From NCBI GenBank assembly GCA_036971715.1, contig JAVHJL010000006.1:2914001-2978000 (forward strand): DNA of 64,000 nucleotides, in the 5' to 3' direction. The DNA comes from Arthrobotrys musiformis. Taxonomy: Eukaryota; Ascomycota; Orbiliomycetes; Orbiliales; Orbiliaceae. This document shows, piece by piece, positions 35,737 to 47,600 of this stretch; the stretch's first letter is position 1, and every line of letters begins with the position of its first letter. The position numbers and the translations under genes were made by a program. The notes under the pieces were generated by a model. It searched no databases, was not told where the DNA came from, and saw nothing but the letters and a program-made list of their open reading frames with translations.

Positions 35737-38540
35737 GCTTTAAAATGTATGAGGGGGTAGGATATACCAACTCCTAGAGCGTTGTACTACGAATATCGAA
35801 TTGGCAGAAGAGCCAGAGGACGAGTTTGTGAGAATCCATGAAGGGAGAGGTCATTATCATCTTGGCCTGTTAGTAAGAGACGGAAGAAAATTCCAGCGGT
35901 TTTTTTTTTTGAAGAGGGGAGACTTTGAGTCCTTCCGAGGATTGGAAGACGGGTACGTATGCTTTTGAAGTATGGACCCATGGAGATGATGGGGGTTGCA
36001 ATTGATGGAGTTTTTGGCCAGGTCAAATGCTCATGTATCTGGTTTTAAATTTGCGGTCCGATAAAATAATAGCGCGTAGATGGATTGTTTGTAAAGGCTA
36101 CGCTCTGTACCCCCTCTGTCAAAAATTATAAGAAAAAGGGTATTAAAATGGCGTGCTTCTGTGTATTCATTGAGGCTGCGTGTTTCCTGCTGCGTACGTA
36201 TCGCGAGGTGTAATGCAACGTTGTGCCCAATCGAACCCGCATAAACCCTGCTAAGCACATGCACCGAGATTAATTCTAAGCGGCTAAGGGGTTCCGGCAA
36301 GTTGTTAATCAAGCGGGTTAAGAGCTTGCGTTATCCTTTAATTCAACATTTCTGGAAACCCGTAGCTTTTCACATAAGCTTAAGGGTTGAGAGAGAGGGA
36401 CCCGCACCGACCCAACCCAGGGCTGTGCATGACTCCACCACGGGATGCACGTATGTTCTGTACATATGTAGGAGCAGAAGCGGGATTTCGTTTCCCCGAG
36501 GTGCATGATATAGTGCACATTCTAATTCTCGGGGCGGTAGAGGCTTTAAGGCCAGCTAGCTGGTTTGGGAAAGGGTTGGGCAGATATACTCGCTCCTTCA
36601 TATGGGTATTCGAGATCGGGTTTATCTAGTCAAGTACTCGATTTACAAGATACATCTGAGACATCGGTAGCTTAGGCGTGAGAGTAGAGCTGCATTGAAG
36701 GCTTATGTTATGTAATCAACGCAGCGAACGGATCAATTACGGAGGGATCATAAAGCTATTCTCTCTCTTTTTTTTTTTTTCCCTTCACAAAACAGTCTTA
36801 GTTCCTTAAGTTTCCGGATGTTAGGATCTTAAGCCCACAGATAAGTGAGTACAGCATTGATAAGGCATGGTGGTGATAGCGCGCAGCGGAGTTTTCGGAA
36901 TTAATCGAAAACATATCTGACAAAGGCAGGACAGTAAATCGAGCGACTGGTGTGGTATTTTGATCGAGCTTTGGTACTAGTCTTTTTAGACCCGTCGAAA
37001 ATTTTTTAGCGACAAAACATGAATCGTCGTTGAAACTGTGTACCGGCGGGTGTAATGTTACATAATAGGGCTGAACCAAGGCCTTCTGAATGTATTAAAT
37101 ACAAGAGGGCCTGGTAGCTTATGTACTCTGGTTTTATATAGAAATCTGCAGAATTATTACGAAAATGCTTTTGCTTTCAAAGCTGAGGAATTTGTAAGAA
37201 TGTGAATCCGAAGCGCGAAGTCCATATTGATGATGACGTCGTGGAAACTTCGAAACGAATTTGACGGCGAGATGTGAGTCAGGTATGGATCAATTGATAG
37301 ACCTTCGAGGGAAATATGGATGTACGTATACTGAGCTCCAAAAGTTCAGTGGTTTTATGTAGGGTGTTTCCAGCAATGGGCACACGGAAGCTCGGGGGCA
37401 ATAATGCTTCCGGATGAGAGAAGCCGAATATCTCCATCCCAGCACATCTGTATGCATGTAACCCACGTTTTGGAATCCCTTTTTTGTTGGAAACCCCCTC
37501 GAGTTCGAGTCAGGACATAAGTTTTGTAATGCCCGGCTTACAAATCGGTTCCGTTTGGAAATAAGAGTGATATGCGTGGTGGTTTGGTTCGACCCACATG
37601 GCTCGCATGCTTTCTGATTGGTTCAAAACTCTACATATCATCCCGGGCAAGACCACCTTACGGAACTGAGATGGCAGAGCCCGAACTTTTTTTTTTCTCC
37701 CGTTAACGAAGCAACCTTAAATTTTCGTAAGGGAAGGGAAAAATTTCGATGAATCATTTTGATCCCAACTGTTTGCTATACCTAATTTAGAATAGTGTCT
37801 TGGAAAAAAGTTACATGGGAATGAAAAAATGTTAGGGACGAAAGCTTGAAAGGGTTAAGAATAATATTGATCGATGCAAATTAACGGGCATCATAGTGAA
37901 TAATGCCCTTTTAACATAACTGAAAGATCCTATGAAGGAATCCCGGGGGGTATGGACTGACCTTCCAACTAGAGTACTAACGGGTTCCGGAGTCGACGAT
38001 TGCAATCGGTGAGATCATTGATCATATACACCCCGGGATATATCGACGCACCGGGGCAATGACGAAATTTGCATTGCATTGGCGATTCGATTCAAAAGCA
38101 GCCAAGGCTAAGCTTCGGAACATGTTATCTGGCAGTTTCAATATTGCGATAGCATGTTCCGGTAGTATACGTAGCTGATTAATAGATGCCGCCGCAAAGG
38201 AGACGCATGTGAGGTTGTGCCCAATGACTAAGCTAAGCTCGTACGGAACAGCGCAGTAACCACTATTGAACGGAAAGAACGGGGGGCTAGTTAACAGGGT
38301 TTTTCTTTCCTGTTCCTGGGCCTTATTGAGGATTGGGTCGACGCAATGTTATGTAAGTTTAGCGTGTGGATTTGGCGGGATCCCCTGTGGTGTTTTGCAA
38401 TTGCATGGCAATTGGGGGACCCTCCCCGAAACCACCACAAACAGAATTTATAAAATAGCGAAGAACCCACAACTGGGTCTCTCTTCTGTTTCTACCCAAC
38501 CCTTTTGTTTTTATTATCACTGCGCTGTCCTGCCAACTTG

Positions 38541-38548
38541 TATATAAG
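38541..38548 (+). promoter_or_regulatory. TATA box of the ABC transporter gene
   Basis: TATATAAG, a full match to the yeast-type TATA consensus, about 160 bp upstream of the transporter ATG. TATA-containing promoters are typical of stress-inducible genes such as PDR pumps. Confidence 0.55.
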
Positions 38549-38699
38549 CACGGACGGCCTCCCTCTTCACCCCGTCGTCAATTGGACGCAGTTTTCCTCC
38601 AACTATTCTTATAGTAATATAATATATAACACAATATAAGTCTATCCTCGATCCGATCTACAGACAACTGCAACATCCAACACAAAAGGTCAACCTTTT

Positions 38700-41600
38700 A
38701 TGGACCACCAAGACCCCGAAAAGCTGGGCAACATGGAGGCGAAGAACCCCGAAAACTATCGGGAAGGCCGCTGGGGCGAGGAGTCCGACCAATCCTCTGT
38801 CAATATCCAACGTGCCGAAGCCGAGTTCCAAGAGTATGTATAAATTTTGTTAATAAAATTATCTATTCAGATAATTATATGGTTGTGATTCGAAAAGGAT
38901 CTTATCTTTTTGATGCATCCGATGGGGTACGGAATGTGAATTGGGGCTAACCCGAGCCGAAAAAATACAGGATCCGACGAGAATTAAGTAACATCTCAGT
39001 CCGCCCATCGACGCCCCATGGTCACCTTGGTCTGAGCCTGACTCGTTCCAGGAGACGGGTTGCCGACGAAGAGAAAGCCCAGAAGGAGGTCGACCCCTCA
39101 GAGACAGAAGGCGAACAGGAACATGAACATGAACATGATAGCATCGATCTTGAGGATTACCTCAGGCGGACCAACGAACAGAAAGATGAGTCTGGTATCC
39201 TCAGGAAGAAAGTCGGTGTCTCCTTCCGGGAACTTTCTGTTTCTGGTACCGCTGGGGAGAAGATGTACGCAAAGACCTTGAAAGATGAGATGGTTGAACT
39301 CTTTGGAGGTACTCTCTTCAATATGATTATGGCAGTCTTGCCTCTTAAGAAACCAGCATCCAAGGCTATTATTCAAGGCTTCAATGGTGTCGTGAAGCCG
39401 AAGGAGATGTTGCTCGTTCTCGGGAAACCGGGTTCAGGCAGCTCCACTTTCCTTCGTGCTTTGACCAACCAAAGGCGGCCGTTCACTTCTATCGGAGGCG
39501 ATATTCACTACTCAGGCCTTCCTTTTGAATTGGCCAAGGGCAAATATCGTGGAGAGATCCTTTTCAACGACGAGGGTATGTTTTAGAATTCATTCCTAAA
39601 ATTCAACACGGTAGTAACTAACTTATCTTGTTCAGATGATGTTCATTTGCCAACCTTGACTGTCGAGCAGACTCTCCGCTTTGCTCTCAAAATGAAGACA
39701 CCAAAGTCCAGAATTCCAGGAACATCAAGGGAAGCCTTTGTCGAATCAATGCTAAACTTGTATGCGTCCATCTTCGGCATGAAGCACACACTGAAGACAA
39801 TCGTTGGAGGCCCGTGGGTTAGAGGTGTTTCTGGCGGTGAACGTAAGTGAATTTATCTACGAAATAAAAATTGCGAATACCCTAACGTTTTTTCCAAAAT
39901 ATAGGCAAGAGAGTTAGTATCATGGAAGCCTTGGCTAGCAGGGCTACTATCAATGCCTACGATAACTCGACAAGAGGTCTCGACTCCTCTACGGCCATCG
40001 ACTATATCAAATCCCTCCGTATCATGACAACTCTCACTGAATCCACCACTATTGTTACACTGTACCAGGCTGGTGAGTCTATCTATCAAGAATTCGATAA
40101 GGTCTGCCTTATCGACTCCGGTAGACAGATTTACTTCGGCCCTGCACAGGAGGCCCGCGCATACTTTGAGTCCCTCGGGTACGAATCCCAGCCCCGCAGC
40201 ACTACTGCCGATTTCCTTACCTCCATCACAAACGCTTCGGAGAGAAGGATCAGGAAGGATGCGGAGGGCAAGGCTCCGATTACACCAGAGGAGCTGGAAG
40301 CTGCTTTCCGGGAATCCAAGTACTTCAAACAAGTCCAGGCAGAATTGGACGAATACGACCACGAGCTCGAGGAAGCCGAGCCAGCGAAGGTATTCGAACA
40401 AGCTGTCAAGAATGAGAAGAACAGGGGCTCCGGTAGGAAGAGCCCATTCGTCGTCTCTTTCTTTACCCAAGTCGCCAGCCTTACCCAACGAGAGTTCCAG
40501 CTCAAGTTTCAAGACTTGACTACTCTCCGCAACTATATGATCAATGCAATCTTTTTGGCTCTCATCCTCGGTGCCCTGTTCTACGATATCCCCAAAGACT
40601 CCGCAGGAGCCTTCCTCACTGGTGGCGCCTCTTTCTTCTCTGTTGTCCTTGTCGCTTGGTTGCAATTTGGTGAAGGTTTCCAGGTTCTCGCCATGAGAAA
40701 CGTCGCCTCGAAACAAGTCAACTTCGCCTTCTACCGCCCCGCCGCCCTCCTCGTTGCTCAAATGTTGGCCGACATTCCAGCTATGACCGCCGCTATCATC
40801 ATATATAACATCGTTGTATACTTTATGGTCAGCTTCAAATCCGATGCTGGTGCCTTCTTCATTCACTTATTGTTCTCATGGATGACATCTTTCGTTATTA
40901 CAACCTTCTACCGCGCAGTAGCAGCTTGGAGTGGAGATATCAATACTTATGTCCAATACGGTATGGCCGGCCTCAACGTTTTCGCCTTCTTTGGAGGATA
41001 CATGCAGAGTCGCTTTAAGATGAGAGGATGGTATCGATGGATTTCGTACCTTTCTCCCGTTGCCTACGCCCAAGAAGCCGTCCTTACGAATCAATACTCC
41101 GGGGGCACTCTGGTTTGCGCTCCAGGGCAGATCGTTCCTCAAGTCCCAGGTGCTTCCTCTGCCAACCAAGTTTGCGCCATCCCTGGATCCACTCCCGGTG
41201 ATCTGACTTTCGACCCATCCACTTATGCCCAAGTTCAATTCGGCTTTACAAGTTCCCATATCTGGCGAAACTTCGGCATTTTGATTGGGTTCTATGCCTT
41301 CTTCTTGTTCGTTGCAATTGCTGGTGTCGAGGTTCTCGCCAAAGCTGAGAGTGGCGGTGGTTTGACTAAGCAGTTCATTCGCAAGTCTAAGTGGATGTTC
41401 TGGAAGAAGGACGCTACTCTACCAACGACTAAGACATCTAATATCGAATCTGGGCCACTGACTAAAGTTTCAACCAAGTCCAATCCATCGGTCTTCACCT
41501 TCAAGAATGTTAACTATCACGTCTCTGATAAACAACTGCTCCATGACGTTGAGGGTCTTGTCAAACCAGGCGTTCTACTCGCCCTTATGGGTGCATCTGG

Positions 41601-43458
41601 CGCTGGTAAGACTACTCTTCTCGACAATTTGTCTCAACGAAAGCGTGTTGGTGTCGTTCAGGGTGACTTGAGAATCGATGGGCGGGCTCTCCAACCTGAC
41701 TTTGGCCGTAACACCGGCTACGTCGAGCAAATGGACGTCCATGATGGCACCGCTACTGTTCGCGAAGCTATTACTTTCTCTGCTACTCTTCGTCAGCCAA
41801 AGTCTGTTCCATTGCAAGAAAAACTCGATTTCGTCGACAAGGTCATTACTCTCTTAGAACTAGATCCAATTGGCGATGCTCTCATTGCTGGATTGAACAT
41901 CGAGGAAAAGAAACGTGTCACTATCGCTGTTGAATTGGCTGCCCGTCCTGATACTCTTCTGTTTCTTGATGAGCCAACCAGTGGTCTTGATTCAAACGGC
42001 GCCCTCTCAATTGTTCGTTTCCTGAGAAAACTCGCTCGCGAGTCTGGCCTTTGCATTGTCTGTACCATCCATCAACCGTCTTCTGTTCTCTTCTCGAACT
42101 TCGACGAGGTTTTGCTGCTCGCTGCTGGTGGCCGTACTGTTTACTTTGGCGAAATCGGACAAGATGGCGCTACCGTTCTCGACTACTACGCCCGCAACGG
42201 TGCTCAACCTGCTACTCGAGATGCCAACCCAGCTGAATACATCCTTGAAACTGTCCGTCCTGGTGGTTCAACAAATTGGCCCGAAGTTTGGAAAGCGTCC
42301 CCAGAGCGAACTACACTTGTTAAAGAAATTGACAGGACAAACGCTGAGTTGGCCTCCCTTCCCGCTCCAGACCGTGATGGTGTTCCACCAACCTATGCTA
42401 TGCCTCTCTCGAGCCAAACCGTTGAACTCATGAAGAGAACCTGGCGCAACTACTGGCGTGATTCTTCGTACATTTACTCGAAGGTTTTCACCAATCTCTC
42501 TCTCGGTTTGATGGCTGGTATTCTCTTCTTTCAAGCCGGTAACAGTATTATTGAGATGCAAGCACGAGGTTTCTCCACTTTCATCGCCATTGTCACTGGT
42601 GCTACACTCGTCACCTCTGTTCAACCAAAGTTTATGGAACTTAGAGCATACTACGAAGCACGAGAGCGGAACAGCAAGATTTACTCCAGCCCTGCTTGGC
42701 TCACTGCTATGACTCTCGCCGAAATCCCATATGCTTTTTTCACAACCGTCTTCTTCTTCCTCCCATACTACTACATGGTTGGTTTCCCATCGAACTCCAA
42801 CGTTGCTGGATACCAATACTTCTTGTTGGTCATGTATGAGATCTTCAGCGCACATATCGGTATTGTCATTGCCGCCGTCTGTCCAAGCTTCGACATGACA
42901 TTGATCGTCAACCCATTGTTCTTCGGTATCACTTTCAGTTTCACTGGTATCCTTGTTCCATGGGGTCAACTCGCTGGCGTCTTCCGATATTTCCTGTACT
43001 ACGCCAACCCAATTGCATATGCCGCTCGCGGCTTGATTGGAAACGTTGTGCACGGTGTCGATGTTGTGTGTTCGCAGCAGGAGTTGGTTACCTTCCAGCC
43101 ACCTAGCGGGCAGACTTGTGCTCAATATGCCGGTGATTGGTTGGCCAGCACCGCAGGCTACTTTGTCGATAACAATGCCACCTCGGATTGTCAATACTGT
43201 CAGTTTAAGACTGGAGACGAGTATCTCTCCTCCATCAACATCAAGTAAGTTACTTTTTAGCCGCCTTCAAAATTTCAAGTGATAGATCCTAACCGCTTTC
43301 TTTTTATTTATAGATTCGAGGACCGATGGGACTACTTTGGATACTTTGTCATTTTCATTTTCACCAATATTGCCTTGATCTTTGTCGCCTACGCTGTCGT
43401 TCGTGACATCCGTTGGGGCAAGCTCTGGACCAAGTACTTTGGCAAGAAGGAGGAGTAA
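38700..43458 (+). CDS. PDR-type ABC-G multidrug transporter
   Basis: Full-size plasma-membrane drug efflux pump of the pleiotropic drug resistance family, 1,476 aa, arranged NBD1-TMD1-NBD2-TMD2. Exons 38700-38833, 38971-39575, 39636-39842, 39905-43244 and 43314-43458. NBD1: Walker A GKPGSGSST (~195), signature VSGGERKRVSI (~310), and a Walker B region with DNSTRGLDSS in place of DEPTSGLD. NBD2: Walker A GASGAGKTT (~877), degenerate signature LNIEEKKRVTI and Walker B LLFLDEPTSGLDS (~999). These asymmetric departures are the hallmark of fungal PDR pumps. The PDR motif region around NVVHGVDVVCS and a Cys-rich loop precede the last membrane segment. The N-terminus is acidic with an EHEHEHD run. 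The codons are more C-ending than those of the neighbours, as expected for a well-expressed gene. Substrate not predictable. Confidence 0.96.
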
Positions 43459-44672
43459 TTGACAGGAGTCCACATTCTCTCACCTTCAAAAACTTACTAC
43501 ATTCTTTAATCGACTTTATATAATATCATCGGGTGGCGTTACTCTAGACACTGGATCTTCGATTTTTTTCATATTCCCCCTATTTAAATCATTGCTTGCG
43601 ATTCTTTGAGCGTTTATATTGAAGAAAGCCTGATAGATGGAATTTGTTTTTAATCTTTTTTTTTTTTCCTGATCTTGCTTTTGTCATTTTGACTACCACT
43701 ACATTGATAACGTTTTCCCCTTTTTAATGTACTATATTCGAGGGTATCGATATGTGTACTCCTCACTCGACTAGTTCTTACCTTGTTGTTGTCTCGAACC
43801 AATCTACTGCTCCCCTAATCTAAATATATGACTCAACATATTATTACAAACTTCGTAAAATTTTATTTCTTTAATAAATTTTTTATATCATTTCCTATTC
43901 CTTCCGAGCCTATTCTATTTTATTATTAAATGAAAGATATAATCATTGTCAGGAGACGCCCTTCTGGAACACACGCGTGCTGGGGTTCGACAGAATACCA
44001 CACGTACAACACGGACTTCCTAAAGAAGAAGTCTTGAAGCTCGACTACGACGGCAGGAATCAAAAAAGGTAATTACTACATGAGTGCATGAGTTCAGGGA
44101 AATTATGTTATGTGACGCTCAGAGAATGTATAATTTTATGTATATAAATACTGTTTTATTAGTGGCGATAGAAATCGTTACTGGATAATCTAAGTTTATT
44201 TTATAATACAAGATACTGCTTATCATGCCTTGAGCCGCCTCGAGAGCACCAATCATCGAGAAAAAGAATTCGCATTAGAACAACAGAAAATAAAGGTTCA
44301 AACATCAGAAAACTATTTTTAAACGACATAATATAAATCTAGAAAAAACAAATACTCTATTAAACATATTAAAACAACATTACTAAAATTAAAATTATTG
44401 TATGTAATAAATTTACAATATAAGAAAAGATTTACGAGTTCATATGTTCTTTTTTGCTCTTTTAGTAGTTTTGGGTAGAAGCCTAAATAGGGCCCGGCTA
44501 AACGCGAAGCAGCCGATATGCCTACTTTGGCAAGGACGGGACGGATTTCCATGGTTCCATTTTCAGTATCGTAATATAATATTGTGAAACATCTTTATTT
44601 CAGCGATGGTGGCGAGGTCTTTCGTGGCTAGGTCGTCTTTGTCTATATTCTTCCTCGGATGTTTCTCTGGAT
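43459..44672. other. Convergent intergenic region, AT-rich
   Basis: Between the ABC transporter and the giant PNP gene, strongly AT-rich from 43800 to 44420. A minus-strand frame at 44552-44319 begins in a protein-like way but runs into AT-rich sequence, and no domain is recognisable. No gene supported. Confidence 0.5.
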
Positions 44673-47600
44673 CTATGCCTTTCTCGATTTTTTGGGCGCT
44701 CTATCTACGGGTTGGGTGTTATTTGTATTGGCCCCGCAGCCCCTCCGGCGTTTCCGTTTCCTCCCCTTAGGTAATTCACTTGGGGGGAGTACGCTCACGG
44801 GTGTCGTTGGGACGTGTGAGTTTGGTAAACCAGAATTTTCAGAGTTTGGAGAACCGGAGCTGATAGGAATCCTAGTATACGAAAGAAGAAGCTTTGCGTA
44901 TGCGGCTGCGGTTGCGGCGGCATACTCTTGCCACACGTCGTTTTTACCGGCATCCGAATAGTCGCAGATTCCTCGGATGACGAGGCAGTTACACGCGTTC
45001 ATGATACCAGCCGCTTCCATCTCGAAGCAAAGTACGTCGAATTCTGATTTCAGGGCGTCTCTAGCTTTCCGGTCTTTCATAACTTGATTTCCGGACGCGA
45101 TTAAGCCGTAGTGGATTTCTGGGTGATGTTTGTGATGTAGGCTGCACGAGCTCGAGGCTTCCGGAATTACTCTTGATGGCCCTTCATTAGCTGGCTCTGG
45201 AGTAAGAAGCGGGTCTTTGTGCTGGCCCGGGTATTTGTATTTTGGATTGCGGGATGCGATCTTGTCGAGGTATTGTCGCAATGGGCAACAAGTTTCGCCA
45301 GGATCAGATTTTAGGGCACTCATTGCAGTCCTTATGAAGCGTGGTGGAGGTTGCAGGTAACCGATTCTCTCCACTTTACCATTCTCAAGAGTCTTAACAA
45401 AGTCATGCTGGATAACACCTGGTTGATTGCCCTTGGGCTCACTAATAACAATATCGCCAAGTCTTATTTTATTTTTTTGAGAAGGAACTCCGCCTGCGAT
45501 TCCAACTAAAAGGCAAATCTCGAGCCTTGGGAAGCTTCTTTTCATGTGCGTGAGAACGTCGGTAGCAGCAGACGTGCCGTACTCCCCCGATGGTAGTGCT
45601 GTAGTGACAACGTTATGTTGGTGAATGCTGCCCCAAGCGTAATGATTGGTATCTCCGGATGGGTATAGTGGGTTGGTGTGCCTGCTGTCAAAGAGCAAGC
45701 GAACCGCCAGTAGCTCTTTAGGTAACGCGCAGAGTATGCCGACTCTATAGTCTTCGCAGGCGAGCCTTGGAGCGTCATTGGGTGTTTCGTTTGGTCTCGC
45801 ACCGATCTGAGCCTTTTGATTGCTCTTTTTGATCAATTGCAGGCTGGACTCCGACTGGAATGAACCAGATGCCAAACTTGATCCAAGGCCACTTTCCGGT
45901 TCGCTAGGTTTAGATTTAGATTTCGTGGACGGTAGTAGAACATCATCTTCGTTGAGAGGGCCGGATATCCCTAATGCCCGTTCGGATTCCTCGTTAATAC
46001 CGAAAATCAATGCGCCGTCGTCATGTAATTGAATTTGATTTAACGGGGGTGGGATATGTCGACAACAGGAGGGTAGAAGGATGTGTGCAAATTCGGAGTG
46101 TCCTTCTGTATCCCCTTCCTCTTGGCATTTGCAAGTGTCAAATGCTACCGGTGGACCGTAGCAAACGATAGTATCAGTGAGCTTGATAGGGTCCGCTGTC
46201 TGGCCACCATTCATATTGATAATCTTCGAAAGATCTCTTGACGCAGCGGTGAGGTAATATTGACCTATCGGGACACTAGACCACCGACTGCAAAGGGAGA
46301 CCGGGTCTTGTGGCTTGATGATTTCTCCAAACCCACAGCCGAACAAAACAACTGCTTGGATACTTCGAATAAATCCAACCCAATCTGTACCAACTTTCTG
46401 GACCTGGGCCACTCGAGGATATATAATATCATGGCTCGCTGCCAAGTGGCTAAAATCCCAACCCTCCAGGTGTCTCCATCCCCCGGCGTCTAAAGCGAAA
46501 GTCTTTTCGGCGATTTCATCCTGATGCACTATAATCTTTTCTAAGCTGTCGAATAACTCGCTCAAGCGATTTTCCACACAAAAGTCCCCATACCCCTCCC
46601 GGAAAATCCGCTGTTCGAGATTATTTCGATTGAGAAGTACATCGATGGCGGAAGTATCTCTATGTGATTCGGGCCCTTCCTGTATACGCTCTTTCTGAAG
46701 GCAAAAGTAGGAACCAAAGTCACCGGTGCGATCGTTCTCTAGAGACTTTCGTAAGAGATGAAGGAGGGCACTAGTTCCATTGACAAGCCAGCCACGTTTA
46801 TCTCGATCATCCCAAAGAACGATAAACCTTTTATGAATCCATAGTAGGTTCTCCACTAAAATATTTCCGGGGCTATGTGGTGGAATGTCTTTATTACCAA
46901 GGATATATGGCGCGCCCCCTGTTATTTGCCGCCTTTTTAAAATGCGAGCCTTCTGAAGGAGGCAGCCTTCATACGCCCTCGAATTGTTGGCCGGCTGTAC
47001 GTCGTAATTGGCATCGGCGGCTCCTAAGGATTCTTCATTAGTTACAGGGGGTATTTATTTATGCGGAATTAATAACCCACCAGCGTAGTATCTAGCCTTC
47101 GAACACCAGCCGAGAATATGGCGATTTGTTTCTAACATCGCCATGGTAAGCTCCCCGACATGGGGAACGTTAGTATCAAGATAAGAAATGCGATCGCCTT
47201 TTGGATGATGAATTAGGTGCCAGAGTAGTATGTCGTCATCTCTTTTTGTTGGAACTAAAAGTGTCGAGAAGCCCTTTATATATAATTTGTCATTAAAATA
47301 TTGTATGTATGATGTTCCAGCAAGCCCCGCCATCATATTAAGTGGAATTTCAAGGCCAGTATTGGGATGAGGTCTCCGTGGTATTGGGTACCCTTTAACG
47401 ACGACCGGGTTTCGGAACATGTTGTGCCAGCATTGCCCGTTCGCACAAGATGTGGTTTCTTCCTGTTCTTCGACGGTAAAAGTAAGTTGGTAGGATGCAC
47501 TCGGCAAGCATGGCGTATCGTGAATTGAACTGTGAGCCGTCGAGGTGTGTGTCGTGGGTTCGGTTTCCTGTTGACTCGGGACGTTTTGGTACTGGATTGA

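Larger units (their letters stand above)
33491..38699. other. Gene-poor 5.2-kb region between adenylate cyclase and ABC transporter
   Basis: The first ~700 bp is T-rich and is probably the cyclase 3' UTR and flank. From there to 35.4 kb I see nothing. At 35458-36312 a series of minus-strand open frames looks coding-like and is listed separately. The part from 36.3 to 38.4 kb shows no gene. The last 160 bp carries the TATA box and leader of the transporter. Confidence 0.5.

Noticed and set aside
39853..40866. 337-codon open frame antisense to the ABC transporter
   Set aside because: Shadow of the C-ending codon bias of the real gene; composition is Gly/Asp/Glu-rich nonsense with no domain. 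The same applies to 42268-43194.
44319..44552. Frame starting MEIRPVLAKVGISAAS
   Set aside because: First third looks coding, but it runs into AT-rich DNA without conserved features. Could be a decayed transposon piece; not supportable.
47024..47080. In-frame TAA between two long frames of the giant PNP gene
   Set aside because: Removed by a 57-nt intron (GTGGGT...CCTTAG) that restores YYAGAADANYD; not a nonsense mutation.
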